Source: Roseiconus lacunae
GTDB taxonomy: Bacteria > Planctomycetota > Planctomycetia > Pirellulales > Pirellulaceae
Direction: 5' to 3'
Assembly: GCF_008312935.1 (NCBI RefSeq)
Contig: NZ_VSZO01000008.1
Location: 62,001-126,000, forward strand
DNA length: 64,000 nt
Numbering within the stretch: the first letter of the stretch is position 1; each line of letters begins with the position of its first letter. The notes beneath the pieces are model-generated. The model saw nothing but the letters and a program-made list of their open reading frames with translations, was not told where the DNA came from and did no database searches. The translations under genes were made by a program, and so were the position numbers. Shown here one piece after another: positions 18,328 to 27,300 of this stretch.

Positions 18328-20504
18328 CTTTCCAGCTTCACTCCACCAGCGCTACGGACAAATGCAACCCGTGGCAAATCGCCTACCAAAGTTTCGATGC
18401 GGGATAAAAACTGACTGTCTTCTTCCTCGTCCGGGGTCGCCAATCCAAGATACACGAATGCGGCGTCGCGACTGGTTGTTTGAATCGCCGTCGGTGCATT
18501 TTCTGAAACGACGACTTTTGTTTTGCCGCTTATCCGAGCGTTTCGCAGCAGACCATCTAAGTGAGACTTCACTTCGTCGATCGCCGATTCTGATTGCACG
18601 ACCCGAAGCAAACGAAGCTGACGCCCACGCCAAGCATCGTGAGATAGCATCAAATGCGCCAACAGCACCATCAGTTCGCCGTTGGTTCGACCTCTCCACC
18701 AAACGTCCACGGTTCCGGCCGGGGCAATCGCTTCTCCGGACGGTTCCTCGGTTTGGCGGAGCACGACGACACTGCGATCAAGTCCTTCAAGGTTCCGTAA
18801 CAATCGGCAAAAGATTTTCATGCGGTCGCTCGATAACGGACAGCCCATCAAAACCACATTGGGACGCACACGTCCCAAACCTTGACACTGCACCAACGCT
18901 TGCACGCCGGCGGTGTAGTCGCTGGCGATCACAACGGCAGGAAAAGCAACCAGTTGCTGCTCTTTAACCAACGAGTGCAAGATCGATTCCTGATTTGACA
19001 ATCGCTCACTACGATCTTCGAACTCTCCGGCGATGACTTGGCCAAGCAGCATCATGCCGGTTTCCCGAGTCAACCAGCTTGCAAAGACAACTAGGTGCGG
19101 ACGACTGAAGCCGGTCCCACTCAGGGCGAGCACAAATGGCCGCCAGTTTTTAGGGTGATACAAACTGTCTTCGAGCTTCAGCAAGTTGCGCCGGGTCCGC
19201 TCGAACAGTAACCCACTGTTGATATCCCCCCAGTCCGTGTCCAGGTTGGCACGCGTGAGATAGTAATGTAGCGCGCCCACCAAACAGCTTGCCACCAACG
19301 CCCATCGCCAGTCAATCAACAACATCACAATCGCACAACCGACCGCACCGCACAGCGACGTCAACCAATTGCAGTACAAAAACTGCGGGCGGTAACTGGG
19401 ATTCTTAGTGATCGATTCATAAAAGGTAGCCAAATTCAGCAACCCATAGGTCACCAGGAAGGCCATCGTGATCAATGGAGCGATCGTATTTAAATCCGCC
19501 GCGACGATGCCGATTTGAGCAATCAATGCGGTCGCCAAGATTGCTTTCCTCGGCTCACCGTCTCGGCTTTCACCAAACGGGGTCAGCGAATGAAAGACAC
19601 GATCTTTCGCCAAGGACTGCAAAATCCGTGGCGCCCCCATCATGCTGCCAAGTGCCGACGATAGCGTCGCGGCAAAAACGCCAAGTGTGATCAAGACAGG
19701 AAACGCCGACACCTCGCCGACGATCAAGTTGTTTTCAATCAAGTCGGCACCGGTCGCGCTGCCCGCCAAAAAGATCGCCATCGCCCCATAGACCAGCATC
19801 GTCACGATGATCGCCGCGATCGTTCCACGCGGGATAGAACGTGCGGGATCGCGCAGATCACCCGACATGTTTGCCCCCGCCATGATGCCGGTCACCGCCG
19901 GAAAGAATAACGCGAAGATCGTCCAGAACGATTCGTCGGCGGTGAACCCGGTCGACCAGTTTTCGGCGATTAAATGTGGATCAAACCGAGCGACGGTGCC
20001 GGTGAAAAACGAGCCCAAGGAGACGACGACGCAGGCCAAAATGACGAACTGAATTTTGATCGTCCAACCCGCCCCCACCCAAACGCAAACCGCGACTGTC
20101 AAGTTTGTCAACGTCGCGATCAATGTCGGAGGAATTTCACCGGGAAGGATCGCCGTAAGTGCCTCGGTGAACCCGATGACATACATTGCAACCGAGAGTG
20201 CTTGGGCGGCGAAAAAAACCAGACCGATCGCGCCCCCAAATTCGGGACCCAAGCTACGACTGATTAGAAAGTATGCGCCCCCGCCTTCGACCCGCGTATT
20301 GGTCGCGATCGCCGAAAGCGATAACGTCGTCAACGTCGTGATCAGCTTGCTGCCCAGGACAATGATCAGCGTCGCGAAAAGTCCTGCTTGGCCCACGACG
20401 TAGCCAAAGCGCAGGAACATGATGACGCCCAGGATCGTCAGCACGCAAGGCGTGAAGACACCACCGAACGTTGAGAACGCGTTCGTCCTTGAATCTTCTT
20501 TCAC
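18324..20504 (-). CDS. SLC12/APC-superfamily cation-chloride cotransporter-like permease
   Basis: 726 residues with about a dozen hydrophobic segments in the first 430, then a long cytoplasmic C-terminal region. The first helix, FGGVFTPCVLTILGVIMFLR, matches the Na-K-Cl/K-Cl cotransporter family better than ordinary amino-acid permeases, as does FFPAVTGIMAGANMSGDLRD. The soluble domain (about 440-726) contains repeated alpha/beta units resembling the universal-stress-like C terminus of bacterial CCC homologues. It probably moves ions, chloride, or amines; the substrate cannot be read from sequence. The stop overlaps the start of a Ser/Thr kinase gene, an arrangement reminiscent of eukaryotic control of SLC12 transporters by kinases. 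Confidence 0.85.
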   Translation of the reverse strand: MKEDSRTNAFSTFGGVFTPCVLTILGVIMFLRFGYVVGQAGLFATLIIVLGSKLITTLTTLSLSAIATNTRVEGGGAYFLISRSLGPEFGGAIGLVFFAAQALSVAMYVIGFTEALTAILPGEIPPTLIATLTNLTVAVCVWVGAGWTIKIQFVILACVVVSLGSFFTGTVARFDPHLIAENWSTGFTADESFWTIFALFFPAVTGIMAGANMSGDLRDPARSIPRGTIAAIIVTMLVYGAMAIFLAGSATGADLIENNLIVGEVSAFPVLITLGVFAATLSSALGSMMGAPRILQSLAKDRVFHSLTPFGESRDGEPRKAILATALIAQIGIVAADLNTIAPLITMAFLVTYGLLNLATFYESITKNPSYRPQFLYCNWLTSLCGAVGCAIVMLLIDWRWALVASCLVGALHYYLTRANLDTDWGDINSGLLFERTRRNLLKLEDSLYHPKNWRPFVLALSGTGFSRPHLVVFASWLTRETGMMLLGQVIAGEFEDRSERLSNQESILHSLVKEQQLVAFPAVVIASDYTAGVQALVQCQGLGRVRPNVVLMGCPLSSDRMKIFCRLLRNLEGLDRSVVVLRQTEEPSGEAIAPAGTVDVWWRGRTNGELMVLLAHLMLSHDAWRGRQLRLLRVVQSESAIDEVKSHLDGLLRNARISGKTKVVVSENAPTAIQTTSRDAAFVYLGLATPDEEEDSQFLSRIETLVGDLPRVAFVRSAGGVKLES

Positions 20505-20743
20505 CGCGGCGCCCCCTTCAAAGCACTCGTCTGCTGGTTACGGACGCCCGCCCTGCGTCAAACGATCTTGACTCCCGACGATCGGGGGTCTGTGGGAAGG
20601 TGAAATCGACTAGAAAATATGGTGACGAAAAAAGACAGTCCACGATGCAGCGTGCTTGCCGTCCGCTTCTGTGTTTCCCATCACACAAAGTGGTTCCACA
20701 AGTCGTCGTCGCGGTCCGCGTATCGTTCGGGCGACTTGGTTAT

Positions 20744-21565
20744 CTATTGCCGCGGCGAAAACTCAAAACGCTTACTCTTGGCAAAAAACTCCAGCGGATT
20801 GTCGTAAACGACTTTCTTGATCAATGACTCACTCAGTCCCCGCTGTCGCATCTCAAAAATCAGGTCCGGAACCGCCGTCGGTTTGCTCGGGCCCCAATCG
20901 CCGGCCGAATTGGCAAGCAGCCTTTCGCCACCGGTCATCTCGATCATATCGACGGCCCGTTGCGGCGTGCATTTAGTCACCGGATACAGCGTCATCCCGG
21001 CCCAGAAACCACGATCGAGCACCTCTTTGATTGTGTGCTCTTCGACATGGTCTACCAACACACGGTCAGGATCGACTCGGCTGTCATCACACAGCATGTC
21101 CAAAATCATCCGCGTGCCCTGGTACTTGTCTTCCAGGTGCGGCGTATGAATCAGAATCGACTGGTCGTATTTCACGGCCAAATCGACGTGTTCGACAAAC
21201 ACCGTCGCTTCGTTTTTGGTGTTCTTATTCAGCCCGATTTCGCCGATGCCCAATACGTTTGGACAATCCAAAAATTCCGGGATCATCGCGATCACATCAC
21301 GCGACAAAGAAACATTTTCGGCTTCTTTGGCATTGATGCACAGCCACGTGAAATGCTGGATGCCGTACTGGGCCGCCCGCGCCGGTTCGGTTTCGGTGAG
21401 CTGTCGAAAGTAATCGCGAAATCCGTCGACACTGCCTCGGTCATAACCGGCCCAGAACGCCGGCTCGCTCATCGCCACACATCCCATCCGCGCCAGCGTC
21501 GCGTAATCGTCGGTGGTCCGGGAAACCATGTGAATGTGTGGATCGATATAGTCCATAGCCGCCAA
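20744..21565 (-). CDS. TatD-like metal-dependent hydrolase
   Basis: 273 residues with an amidohydrolase/TatD barrel. DPHIHMVSRT near residue 8 gives the HxH metal ligands, GIGEIGLNKNTKNE gives the conserved Glu after strand four, LIHTPHLEDK and VDHVEEHTI give two later His ligands, and LLANSAGDWGPSKP gives the C-terminal Asp. TatD proteins are metal-dependent 3'-5' DNases; this divergent branch (NSAGDWGPS) is common near unknown genes in planctomycetes and cyanobacteria, and its activity is not established. A 91-residue gene lies 62 bp upstream on the same strand. Confidence 0.85.
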   Translation of the reverse strand: MAAMDYIDPHIHMVSRTTDDYATLARMGCVAMSEPAFWAGYDRGSVDGFRDYFRQLTETEPARAAQYGIQHFTWLCINAKEAENVSLSRDVIAMIPEFLDCPNVLGIGEIGLNKNTKNEATVFVEHVDLAVKYDQSILIHTPHLEDKYQGTRMILDMLCDDSRVDPDRVLVDHVEEHTIKEVLDRGFWAGMTLYPVTKCTPQRAVDMIEMTGGERLLANSAGDWGPSKPTAVPDLIFEMRQRGLSESLIKKVVYDNPLEFFAKSKRFEFSPRQ

Positions 21566-21627
21566 TCAAGCGTGTGTGGTCAGTCGGTGAAAAAGAGAAT
21601 CGTCTCGCGGTACGAATGCGAACGGAA

Positions 21628-21903
21628 TCAGGACGATGTCATACCAAAGGTCTCGCGCCAATCGGCTTGATACTCTCTGGAGTACAACATCTGCAGTCGC
21701 GCGGCGCGATCGCTGCCCTCGGACGCAACAATGTCGATGCCAGCTTGGAGTGCCGCACGCTTTTGCCGAGCCGCATCATCAAGGCCGTTTTCGCCCGCCG
21801 TTCGGTCAACGCGATCCAACACGGCCGCGATCTCCAAAAGCTTTGCGCGGACTTCCAAAAACTTGTCCGCCACGATCTCGTCGGCGGATGGTGAGGATGA
21901 CAT
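21628..21903 (-). CDS. Small hypothetical helical protein upstream of TatD-like hydrolase
   Basis: 91 residues, not recognised by name. Almost entirely helical: DEIVADKFLEVRAKLLEIAAVLDR, then a second helix with AARQKRAALQAGIDIVASEG, and a tyrosine-rich end LQMLYSREYQADWRE. No signal or membrane segment. The same orientation and close spacing to the TatD-like gene suggest an operon. Confidence 0.65.
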   Translation of the reverse strand: MSSSPSADEIVADKFLEVRAKLLEIAAVLDRVDRTAGENGLDDAARQKRAALQAGIDIVASEGSDRAARLQMLYSREYQADWRETFGMTSS

Positions 21904-22250
21904 GGTGCTCTATCCCAGATCTGATTGGCAAGGCGGTTCTGAGACGACTCCGTATCGCCGGCTCCAGTACCGAACTTCATTATAACGACTGAAGCCCAGT
22001 TTCATGATCAGGGGTGATTATCGAATTCCCGAACACCGATCTCCACGAACGCTGCGATGGATCGGGTTCTGCAGGCAATTCGAATTTCCTCGATGAACCC
22101 GCCCTTCACTGTCGGGTATGCCGGAAATGCCGCGGCGGCACCGATAAAGCCCACCGAGGAGCCCTCGGCGCCCCCTCCCCGTTGGCAGTTCCGAAGACGG
22201 CCGCGCCGGCTCGTCGTTGATTCAAGCCCGCATGAAAAATACGGCAGGCC
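21904..22250. other. Gap without recognisable gene
   Basis: 347 bp between two minus-strand genes. A 68-codon plus-strand frame at 22014-22220 contains a CxxC-like run but no ribosome site and no family resemblance. No repeat module or terminator is evident. Confidence 0.3.
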
Positions 22251-22526
22251 CTACGAAGACTCGGGTTCGGATGGGCAATTGACCTGTCCGTTAAGTTTGT
22301 GGCGCAACCGCAGATAGCGATAGGTGCCGATCACCATCACCACGGCCCCTAAGGCGATCAACAGCCACCCCAAGCGAATCAGATCCGGAGTCACCTCCAA
22401 AAGCTTGACCAGCGAAACGCCGGTTCCCGCCAACATGATCGCCGTCCGTAGGTAAGCGAGGATCGTGCGCTCGTTGGCAAGTTGCGTTCGGATCAATGCA
22501 AGGTTTGGAACGGGATTTGTACCCAT
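22251..22526 (-). CDS. DUF202 family membrane protein
   Basis: 91 residues. ALIRTQLANERTILAYLRTA is the DUF202 signature (LAxERTxLAWxRTA type), followed by a hydrophobic helix (about 30-48), a second helix (LGWLLIALGAVVMVIGTYRY, about 53-72) and a short basic/acidic cytoplasmic tail. DUF202 also occurs as the membrane domain of VTC-type proteins, but stand-alone copies such as this have no assigned function. A predicted inner-membrane protein. Confidence 0.85.
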   Translation of the reverse strand: MGTNPVPNLALIRTQLANERTILAYLRTAIMLAGTGVSLVKLLEVTPDLIRLGWLLIALGAVVMVIGTYRYLRLRHKLNGQVNCPSEPESS

Positions 22527-22846
22527 CTAGAATTCGCCAGCTAAAACGACAGGAAATTGCGAACGACCACCGTGCCGCTGCCCCACCATTGTGCAACCTC
22601 ACGCTCGAATCGTCAGCAACCCCGGCAAAACGAGACGGCTGAACGACCGCCTCAAAACATCCCGTTTACCCCAGACCACCTATCCATCCACTAGCAATTA
22701 GGTCAGGAAAAAGTTTTCCAAGCTGACATCTTTCCCACAAGACGCCGTGCGGAGGCCCGAAAACTTCACTAACCCTTCACAAGAGAATGACTTACGTCAA
22801 TTCCCGGTCCTAAACGGCGCCCGTTCCACTTTTGCAATCAAAACCC

Positions 22847-23253
22847 TAAGTCTTTTCTATGACGAGACTTAAGAGCGGCCAAAGATTTAGTTTGACATGC
22901 CGGATGCAATGCCTAAGATTCCCCGCGTCGCCCACATATAGTGGCAATCAGCTAAAACATCCCTACCGGTAGTGACATCATTTCTGGTAATCATGGTTGT
23001 AGCGGTTGACCAACTAGGAAGGTTCGCGAGTCGGGAAGGATCCCCCCCTGAGGGTTCTTTGTCGATTTCACAACGACATTCTACGTGGGCAGACGCGGCA
23101 AATTGTCTTGTTGTTTCCCCTCATTTTTAGGACGGACCAGCCCGACGTTTCGGTGGCTTTTGGACTCCGCGGCTTTTCTTTTGTGCGCCCCAAGACCATC
23201 GCTTCGTTCGCAGTGGCTGTTCCCACGGACGACTCACGGAGTTTGATCAAACA
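22847..23253 (+). other. nrdJ upstream region with several inverted repeats
   Basis: No gene is apparent between 22527 and 23253. Inverted repeats are TAAGTCT/AGACTTA (22847-22871), CCAC-ATATA-GTGG (22932-22944), the perfect palindrome CTACCGGTAG (22963-22972) and GTTGACCAAC (near 23006). No cobalamin riboswitch core or correctly spaced NrdR box pair could be recognised, so the elements are recorded as unexplained. Confidence 0.4.
22892..22919 (+). promoter_or_regulatory. Putative sigma70 promoter of nrdJ
   Basis: TTGACA (22892-22897), a 16-bp spacer and TAAGAT (22914-22919). It lies about 330 bp before the nrdJ ATG, so transcription from here would give a long 5' leader. Confidence 0.5.
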
Positions 23254-26253
23254 ATGGCTACTGTTCTTCCCGAAAGTTCACGTGCGGCGAATGGGGGCGA
23301 TGCGGCCCTGGAAAAGGTCAACAACCAACACGGCGTTCAGTACGCCAGCGAGGTCTTTGATACGACCTTGCGTGGTGACCGACCTGGATTGAAAGTCGAG
23401 CCGACGTTCTGTCCGGCCGATGGCAAGACACCCTTCGAGACCACTGAATGGGAGATCCGGAGCGCGGCAATCAAGGACGAAACCGGCAAGGCGTTGTTTG
23501 AGCAAAACAACTGCGAAGTGCCATCATCCTGGTCACAGCTTGCGACCAATGTTGTTGTCAGCAAGTATTTTTACGGCGACCCCAAGAACACCGAGGAACG
23601 CGAGCGTTCGGTTCGTCAGTTGATCCACCGTGTGACCCGCACGATCGCCGACTGGGGCCTGGCCGACGGCTACTTTGACACTCCCGAAGACGGAGAGAAT
23701 TTCTATCGCGACCTGACCTGGTTGTGCCTGCACCAACACGGAGCGTTCAACAGCCCTGTTTGGTTCAACGTCGGCCTATTTCACCAATACGGTGTCGAAG
23801 GCGCGAAATGCAATTGGGCGTGGAATCGCACCGAAGGCGAAACGTTCCAACCGGATAACCCGTACGAATTTCCTCAGGGTAGCGCATGTTTCATCCAGGC
23901 CGTGGATGACAACATGGAAGACATCATGCGATTGGCGTGCGCCGAAGCGATGTTGTTCAAATTTGGTTCCGGCACCGGCACCGACCTTTCCACAATCCGT
24001 TCGAGCAAGGAAAAACTCTCCGGCGGCGGAACCCCATCGGGCCCGTTGTCATTCATGCGAGTTTATGATTCGATCGCCGGTGTGGTTAAAAGCGGTGGCA
24101 AGACTCGTCGCGCCGCGAAGATGCAGTCGCTGAAAATTTGGCACCCCGATATTTTGGAATTCATCGAGAGCAAGTGGTCGGAAGAAAAGAAGGCACACGC
24201 GTTAATCCGTGAAGGGTACGATTCGAACTTCAACGGCGAAGCGTACAGCAGCGTTTGTTTCCAGAATGCGAACTTGTCCGTTCGCGTTACTGACGAGTAC
24301 ATGGAATCGGTTCGCGACGGCAAACGTTGGCAAACGCAGTGGGTGACCGACAAGGCAGCAGGTGACGCACCGTCGTATGACGCCAAAGAATTGCTGAATA
24401 AAATGTCCGAGTGTGCTTGGCACTGCGGCGACCCGGGCGTGCAATACGATACGACAATCAACAAATGGCATACCTGCCCCAATAGCGGCGACATCAATGC
24501 GTCGAACCCGTGTTCGGAATACATGTTCCTGGATAACACGGCGTGCAACCTCGCTTCGATCAACTTGATGAAGTTTGCCAAACGCGACGGCTCGTTTGAC
24601 GTTCAAAGATTCCGCGCCGCCGCCCGCTTGTTCTTCATCGCCCAAGAAATTTTGGTCGATCATGCGAGTTATCCGACCGAGCCGATCGCCCGGAACAGCC
24701 ATCGTTTCCGTCCACTGGGACTGGGCTACAGTAACCTCGGTTCGTTGGTGATGTCACGCGGCTTGGCGTACGATTCGAATGCCGCACGTGGTTTGTGTGG
24801 ATCGTTGACCGCTCTGATGCACGGCGAGGCCAATCGCACCAGTGCCGAGATGGCGGGCGTCGTCGGACCGTTTGAAGATTATCCGCAGAACGAAAAGCCG
24901 ATGCTGAACGTGATGCGTATGCACCGCGAGGCGGCCAATGAAATCGCCGACGAAGGACCGGCGGACTTGAAAGAAGCCGCCCAAAAGCTTTGGGACGACG
25001 TCCTCGAAATCGGTGAACGCTACGGTTTCCGCAATGCCCAAGCGACGGTGCTCGCACCGACCGGAACGATCAGTTTCATGATGGACTGTGACACGACGGG
25101 AATCGAACCAGACATTGCGTTGGTCAAGTACAAGCAGCTCGCCGGCGGCGGGATGCTAAAGATCGTTAACCAGACGGTCGCACCGGCTTTGCAAAACTTG
25201 GGTTATACCCCCGAGCAAATCGAAGTCATCCTGGCCTATGTCGATGTCAACGATACGATCGAAGGTGCCCCCGAACTGAAAGCAGAACACCTTCCAGTGT
25301 TCGACTGTGCGTTCACCCCGGCCAACGGTATTCGCAGCATTTCGTGGCGTGCCCACATCACGATGATGGCCGCCGCCCAACCGTTCCTTTCCGGGGCGAT
25401 TAGCAAGACCGTTAATATGCCGAACGATACGACCCCGTCGGACATCGCCGACGCGTATTACTGGGGTTGGGAATTGGGACTAAAAGCGATCGCGATTTAC
25501 CGCGATGGTAGCAAGCAATCGCAACCGCTGAACACCAAATCTGACGAAGGCGGTGCGGCGAAAACCGAGACCAAGGTTGTCACCAAGACGGTCGAAAAGA
25601 TTGTCTACAAACCGCGCCGTGAACGCCTCCCGGATACGCGAACGAGCATCACGCACAAGTTCACGATCGCCGGTCACGAAGGTTATCTTTGCGTCGGACA
25701 GTATCCGGACGGCCGCCCGGGTGAAGTGTTTATCACAATGGCCAAAGAAGGCTCGACGGTCGGCGGTATCATGGACAGCTTTGGAACCGCACTGTCGATC
25801 GCCTTGCAATACGGTGTTCCGTTGGAAGTTTTGGTAAATAAGTTCAGCCACACCCGGTTTGAACCAATGGGCCATACCAGCAACAAGGACATCCGCATCG
25901 CCAAGAGCGTCGTCGACTACATCGCACGTTGGTTGGGCCTAACGTTCATGAGCAACGACGAAAGCCTTTCGGCAAACGTACACGTTCCGGCCGCCGATCC
26001 GGTCAATTCCGGCAACGGTGCCGAAGTGACCACGGTGGAAACATCGATCGCATCGAACGAACGTGCCAGCCTGCTCGCAAGCCTTAACGGCAACGGCAGT
26101 AACGGATCGTCCAAAAAAGAGGATAACCGTCAGGACCAATTTGCTCGATTCCAAATCGATGCCCCCAGTTGCGATAACTGCGGCAGTATCACGGTTCGCA
26201 ATGGCAACTGCTATCTGTGCCATAACTGCGGTGCCAGCATGGGCTGCAGTTAA
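23254..26253 (+). CDS. nrdJ: Vitamin B12-dependent (class II) ribonucleotide reductase
   Basis: 999 residues. It makes deoxyribonucleotides using adenosylcobalamin, in the cytosol, with or without oxygen. Class II features include PVWFNVGL, SACFIQAVDDNMEDIM, the NPCSEYMFLDNTACNLASIN active-site region, ATVLAPTGTISFMMDCDTTG and a SKTVNMPNDTT loop. A linker of about 60 residues then leads to a domain with AGHEGYLCVGQYPDGRPGEV, common to the long NrdJ type. The C terminus carries CDNCG and CYLCHNCG, a zinc-ribbon-like cysteine cluster that may act in thiol re-reduction. Complete and intact. No nrdA/nrdB or nrdR is present nearby. Confidence 0.97.
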   Translation: MATVLPESSRAANGGDAALEKVNNQHGVQYASEVFDTTLRGDRPGLKVEPTFCPADGKTPFETTEWEIRSAAIKDETGKALFEQNNCEVPSSWSQLATNVVVSKYFYGDPKNTEERERSVRQLIHRVTRTIADWGLADGYFDTPEDGENFYRDLTWLCLHQHGAFNSPVWFNVGLFHQYGVEGAKCNWAWNRTEGETFQPDNPYEFPQGSACFIQAVDDNMEDIMRLACAEAMLFKFGSGTGTDLSTIRSSKEKLSGGGTPSGPLSFMRVYDSIAGVVKSGGKTRRAAKMQSLKIWHPDILEFIESKWSEEKKAHALIREGYDSNFNGEAYSSVCFQNANLSVRVTDEYMESVRDGKRWQTQWVTDKAAGDAPSYDAKELLNKMSECAWHCGDPGVQYDTTINKWHTCPNSGDINASNPCSEYMFLDNTACNLASINLMKFAKRDGSFDVQRFRAAARLFFIAQEILVDHASYPTEPIARNSHRFRPLGLGYSNLGSLVMSRGLAYDSNAARGLCGSLTALMHGEANRTSAEMAGVVGPFEDYPQNEKPMLNVMRMHREAANEIADEGPADLKEAAQKLWDDVLEIGERYGFRNAQATVLAPTGTISFMMDCDTTGIEPDIALVKYKQLAGGGMLKIVNQTVAPALQNLGYTPEQIEVILAYVDVNDTIEGAPELKAEHLPVFDCAFTPANGIRSISWRAHITMMAAAQPFLSGAISKTVNMPNDTTPSDIADAYYWGWELGLKAIAIYRDGSKQSQPLNTKSDEGGAAKTETKVVTKTVEKIVYKPRRERLPDTRTSITHKFTIAGHEGYLCVGQYPDGRPGEVFITMAKEGSTVGGIMDSFGTALSIALQYGVPLEVLVNKFSHTRFEPMGHTSNKDIRIAKSVVDYIARWLGLTFMSNDESLSANVHVPAADPVNSGNGAEVTTVETSIASNERASLLASLNGNGSNGSSKKEDNRQDQFARFQIDAPSCDNCGSITVRNGNCYLCHNCGASMGCS

Positions 26254-26276
26254 TCCACTCATGGAGAAGCGGTAAC

Positions 26277-26309
26277 GCGCCACCCGCCGGCTCTTGGCCG
26301 GCAAGGCGC
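26277..26309 (+). terminator. GC-rich hairpin after nrdJ
   Basis: GCGCC and GCCGGC on the left pair with GCCGGC and GGCGC on the right around a TCTTG loop, starting 24 nt after the nrdJ stop. There is no T-tract, so it may be a processing or Rho-associated stem rather than an intrinsic terminator. Confidence 0.4.
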
Positions 26310-26344
26310 CCCGCCGATCCCTGAACGGAAACGTCCCAGCCGCC

Positions 26345-26473
26345 CGTGAGCACCGAAAGCCTCGGCGGCTTCCGCTACGACGTGCTCAATCACCGGCGGC
26401 CCAACGATCAGCCGCTTGGCGTTCGCCAAGGTTTTCTTGCCGAATGCCTCGGCGGCTTCCGCTACGGCGTGAT
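26345..26473. repeat. Intergenic repeat with two GCCTCGGCGGCTTCCGC modules
   Basis: Two copies of GCCTCGGCGGCTTCCGCTAC flank a degraded GCTTGGCGTTCGCCAAGG module, between the convergent nrdJ and yebC genes. Confidence 0.7.
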
Positions 26474-26494
26474 CAAACCGCTGGGCGCGCCGAC

Positions 26495-27241
26495 CTAATC
26501 TTCGGTGAGTAGGTCGTCGGTGATATTCAGATTCGTGCTGACGTTTTGAACGTCATCGTGATCGTCGAGTTGCTCAAGCAAGCGCATTGCCTTCTTGCCA
26601 GTTTCGGCATCGACTTCGACGGTGGTCTGCGGGATCAACGTGACCTCTTTCAATTCCGGGACGATCTCCGCGGCCTCAAACGCTTCGGCCAATGTTTGGT
26701 AATCATCCGGCTGGCTGGTCACTTGCAACTTACCGTCGTCGGTCGCTTCGACGTCTTCGCCGCCATTTTCCAATGCGATCTCTGTGACTTGTTCTTCGTC
26801 TACCGATTCGGCGTCGAAAACAAACAGTCCCTTGCGATCGAACAAGTAGGACACACAACCGGTCTTGCCCAGCTCACCGCCTAACTTAGAAAACAGCGAA
26901 CGCAACTCCGGAGCCGTCCGATTGCGATTATCGGTCAGGCTTTCACACATGATGGCCACACCACCGGGGCCATAGCCTTCGTAGACCACCTCTTCGACTC
27001 GGCCGCCATCCAATTCTCCGGTGCCACGTTTGATGGCCCGTTCGATATTGTCCTTGGGCATACTGACGGCTTTGGCATCGTCGATCGCTTTCCGCAACTT
27101 GAAGTTCGACGAGGGATCGCCGCCGCCCGATTGGGCGGCAATGATGATGCCCTTACTAAGCTTGCTCCACAACTTACCTCGGGCCGCATCCACACGTCCT
27201 TTGCGGTGCTGGATGTTCGCCCACTTGGAATGGCCTGCCAT
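26495..27241 (-). CDS. yebC: YebC/PmpR-family protein
   Basis: 248 residues starting MAGHSKWANIQHRKGRVDAA, the invariant family N terminus. Later motifs are MPKDNIERAIKRGTGELDG, YEGYGPGGVAIMCESLTDN and LFSKLGGELGKTGCVSYLF. YebC-type proteins were described as transcriptional regulators; some members relieve ribosome stalling at proline runs. Which applies here cannot be read from sequence. It is the last gene of the run nusA-infB-rbfA-HhH/H1-yebC on this strand, 59 bp after its neighbour. Confidence 0.95.
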   Translation of the reverse strand: MAGHSKWANIQHRKGRVDAARGKLWSKLSKGIIIAAQSGGGDPSSNFKLRKAIDDAKAVSMPKDNIERAIKRGTGELDGGRVEEVVYEGYGPGGVAIMCESLTDNRNRTAPELRSLFSKLGGELGKTGCVSYLFDRKGLFVFDAESVDEEQVTEIALENGGEDVEATDDGKLQVTSQPDDYQTLAEAFEAAEIVPELKEVTLIPQTTVEVDAETGKKAMRLLEQLDDHDDVQNVSTNLNITDDLLTED

Positions 27242-27300
27242 GATTGAACCAAAGAGAAGGAAGTGAAATGTTGGCGACGGGGTTTACGTCGCTGAATCGA

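Noticed and set aside
20619-20807. 62-codon plus-strand frame overlapping the end of the TatD-like gene
   Set aside because: Partly antisense to the hydrolase, no clear ribosome site, no recognisable motif.
22014-22317. Small plus-strand frames with Cys-rich stretch
   Set aside because: No ribosome site, overlapping frames of similar length, partly antisense to the DUF202 gene, and no recognisable family.
22932-22944. NrdR box upstream of nrdJ
   Set aside because: CCAC-ATATA-GTGG is palindromic but its spacer is 5 bp rather than the ~8 bp of NrdR boxes, and no second box is correctly placed.
22920-23253. Cobalamin riboswitch in the nrdJ leader
   Set aside because: The conserved B12 box and core could not be found by eye; a covariance search would be decisive.
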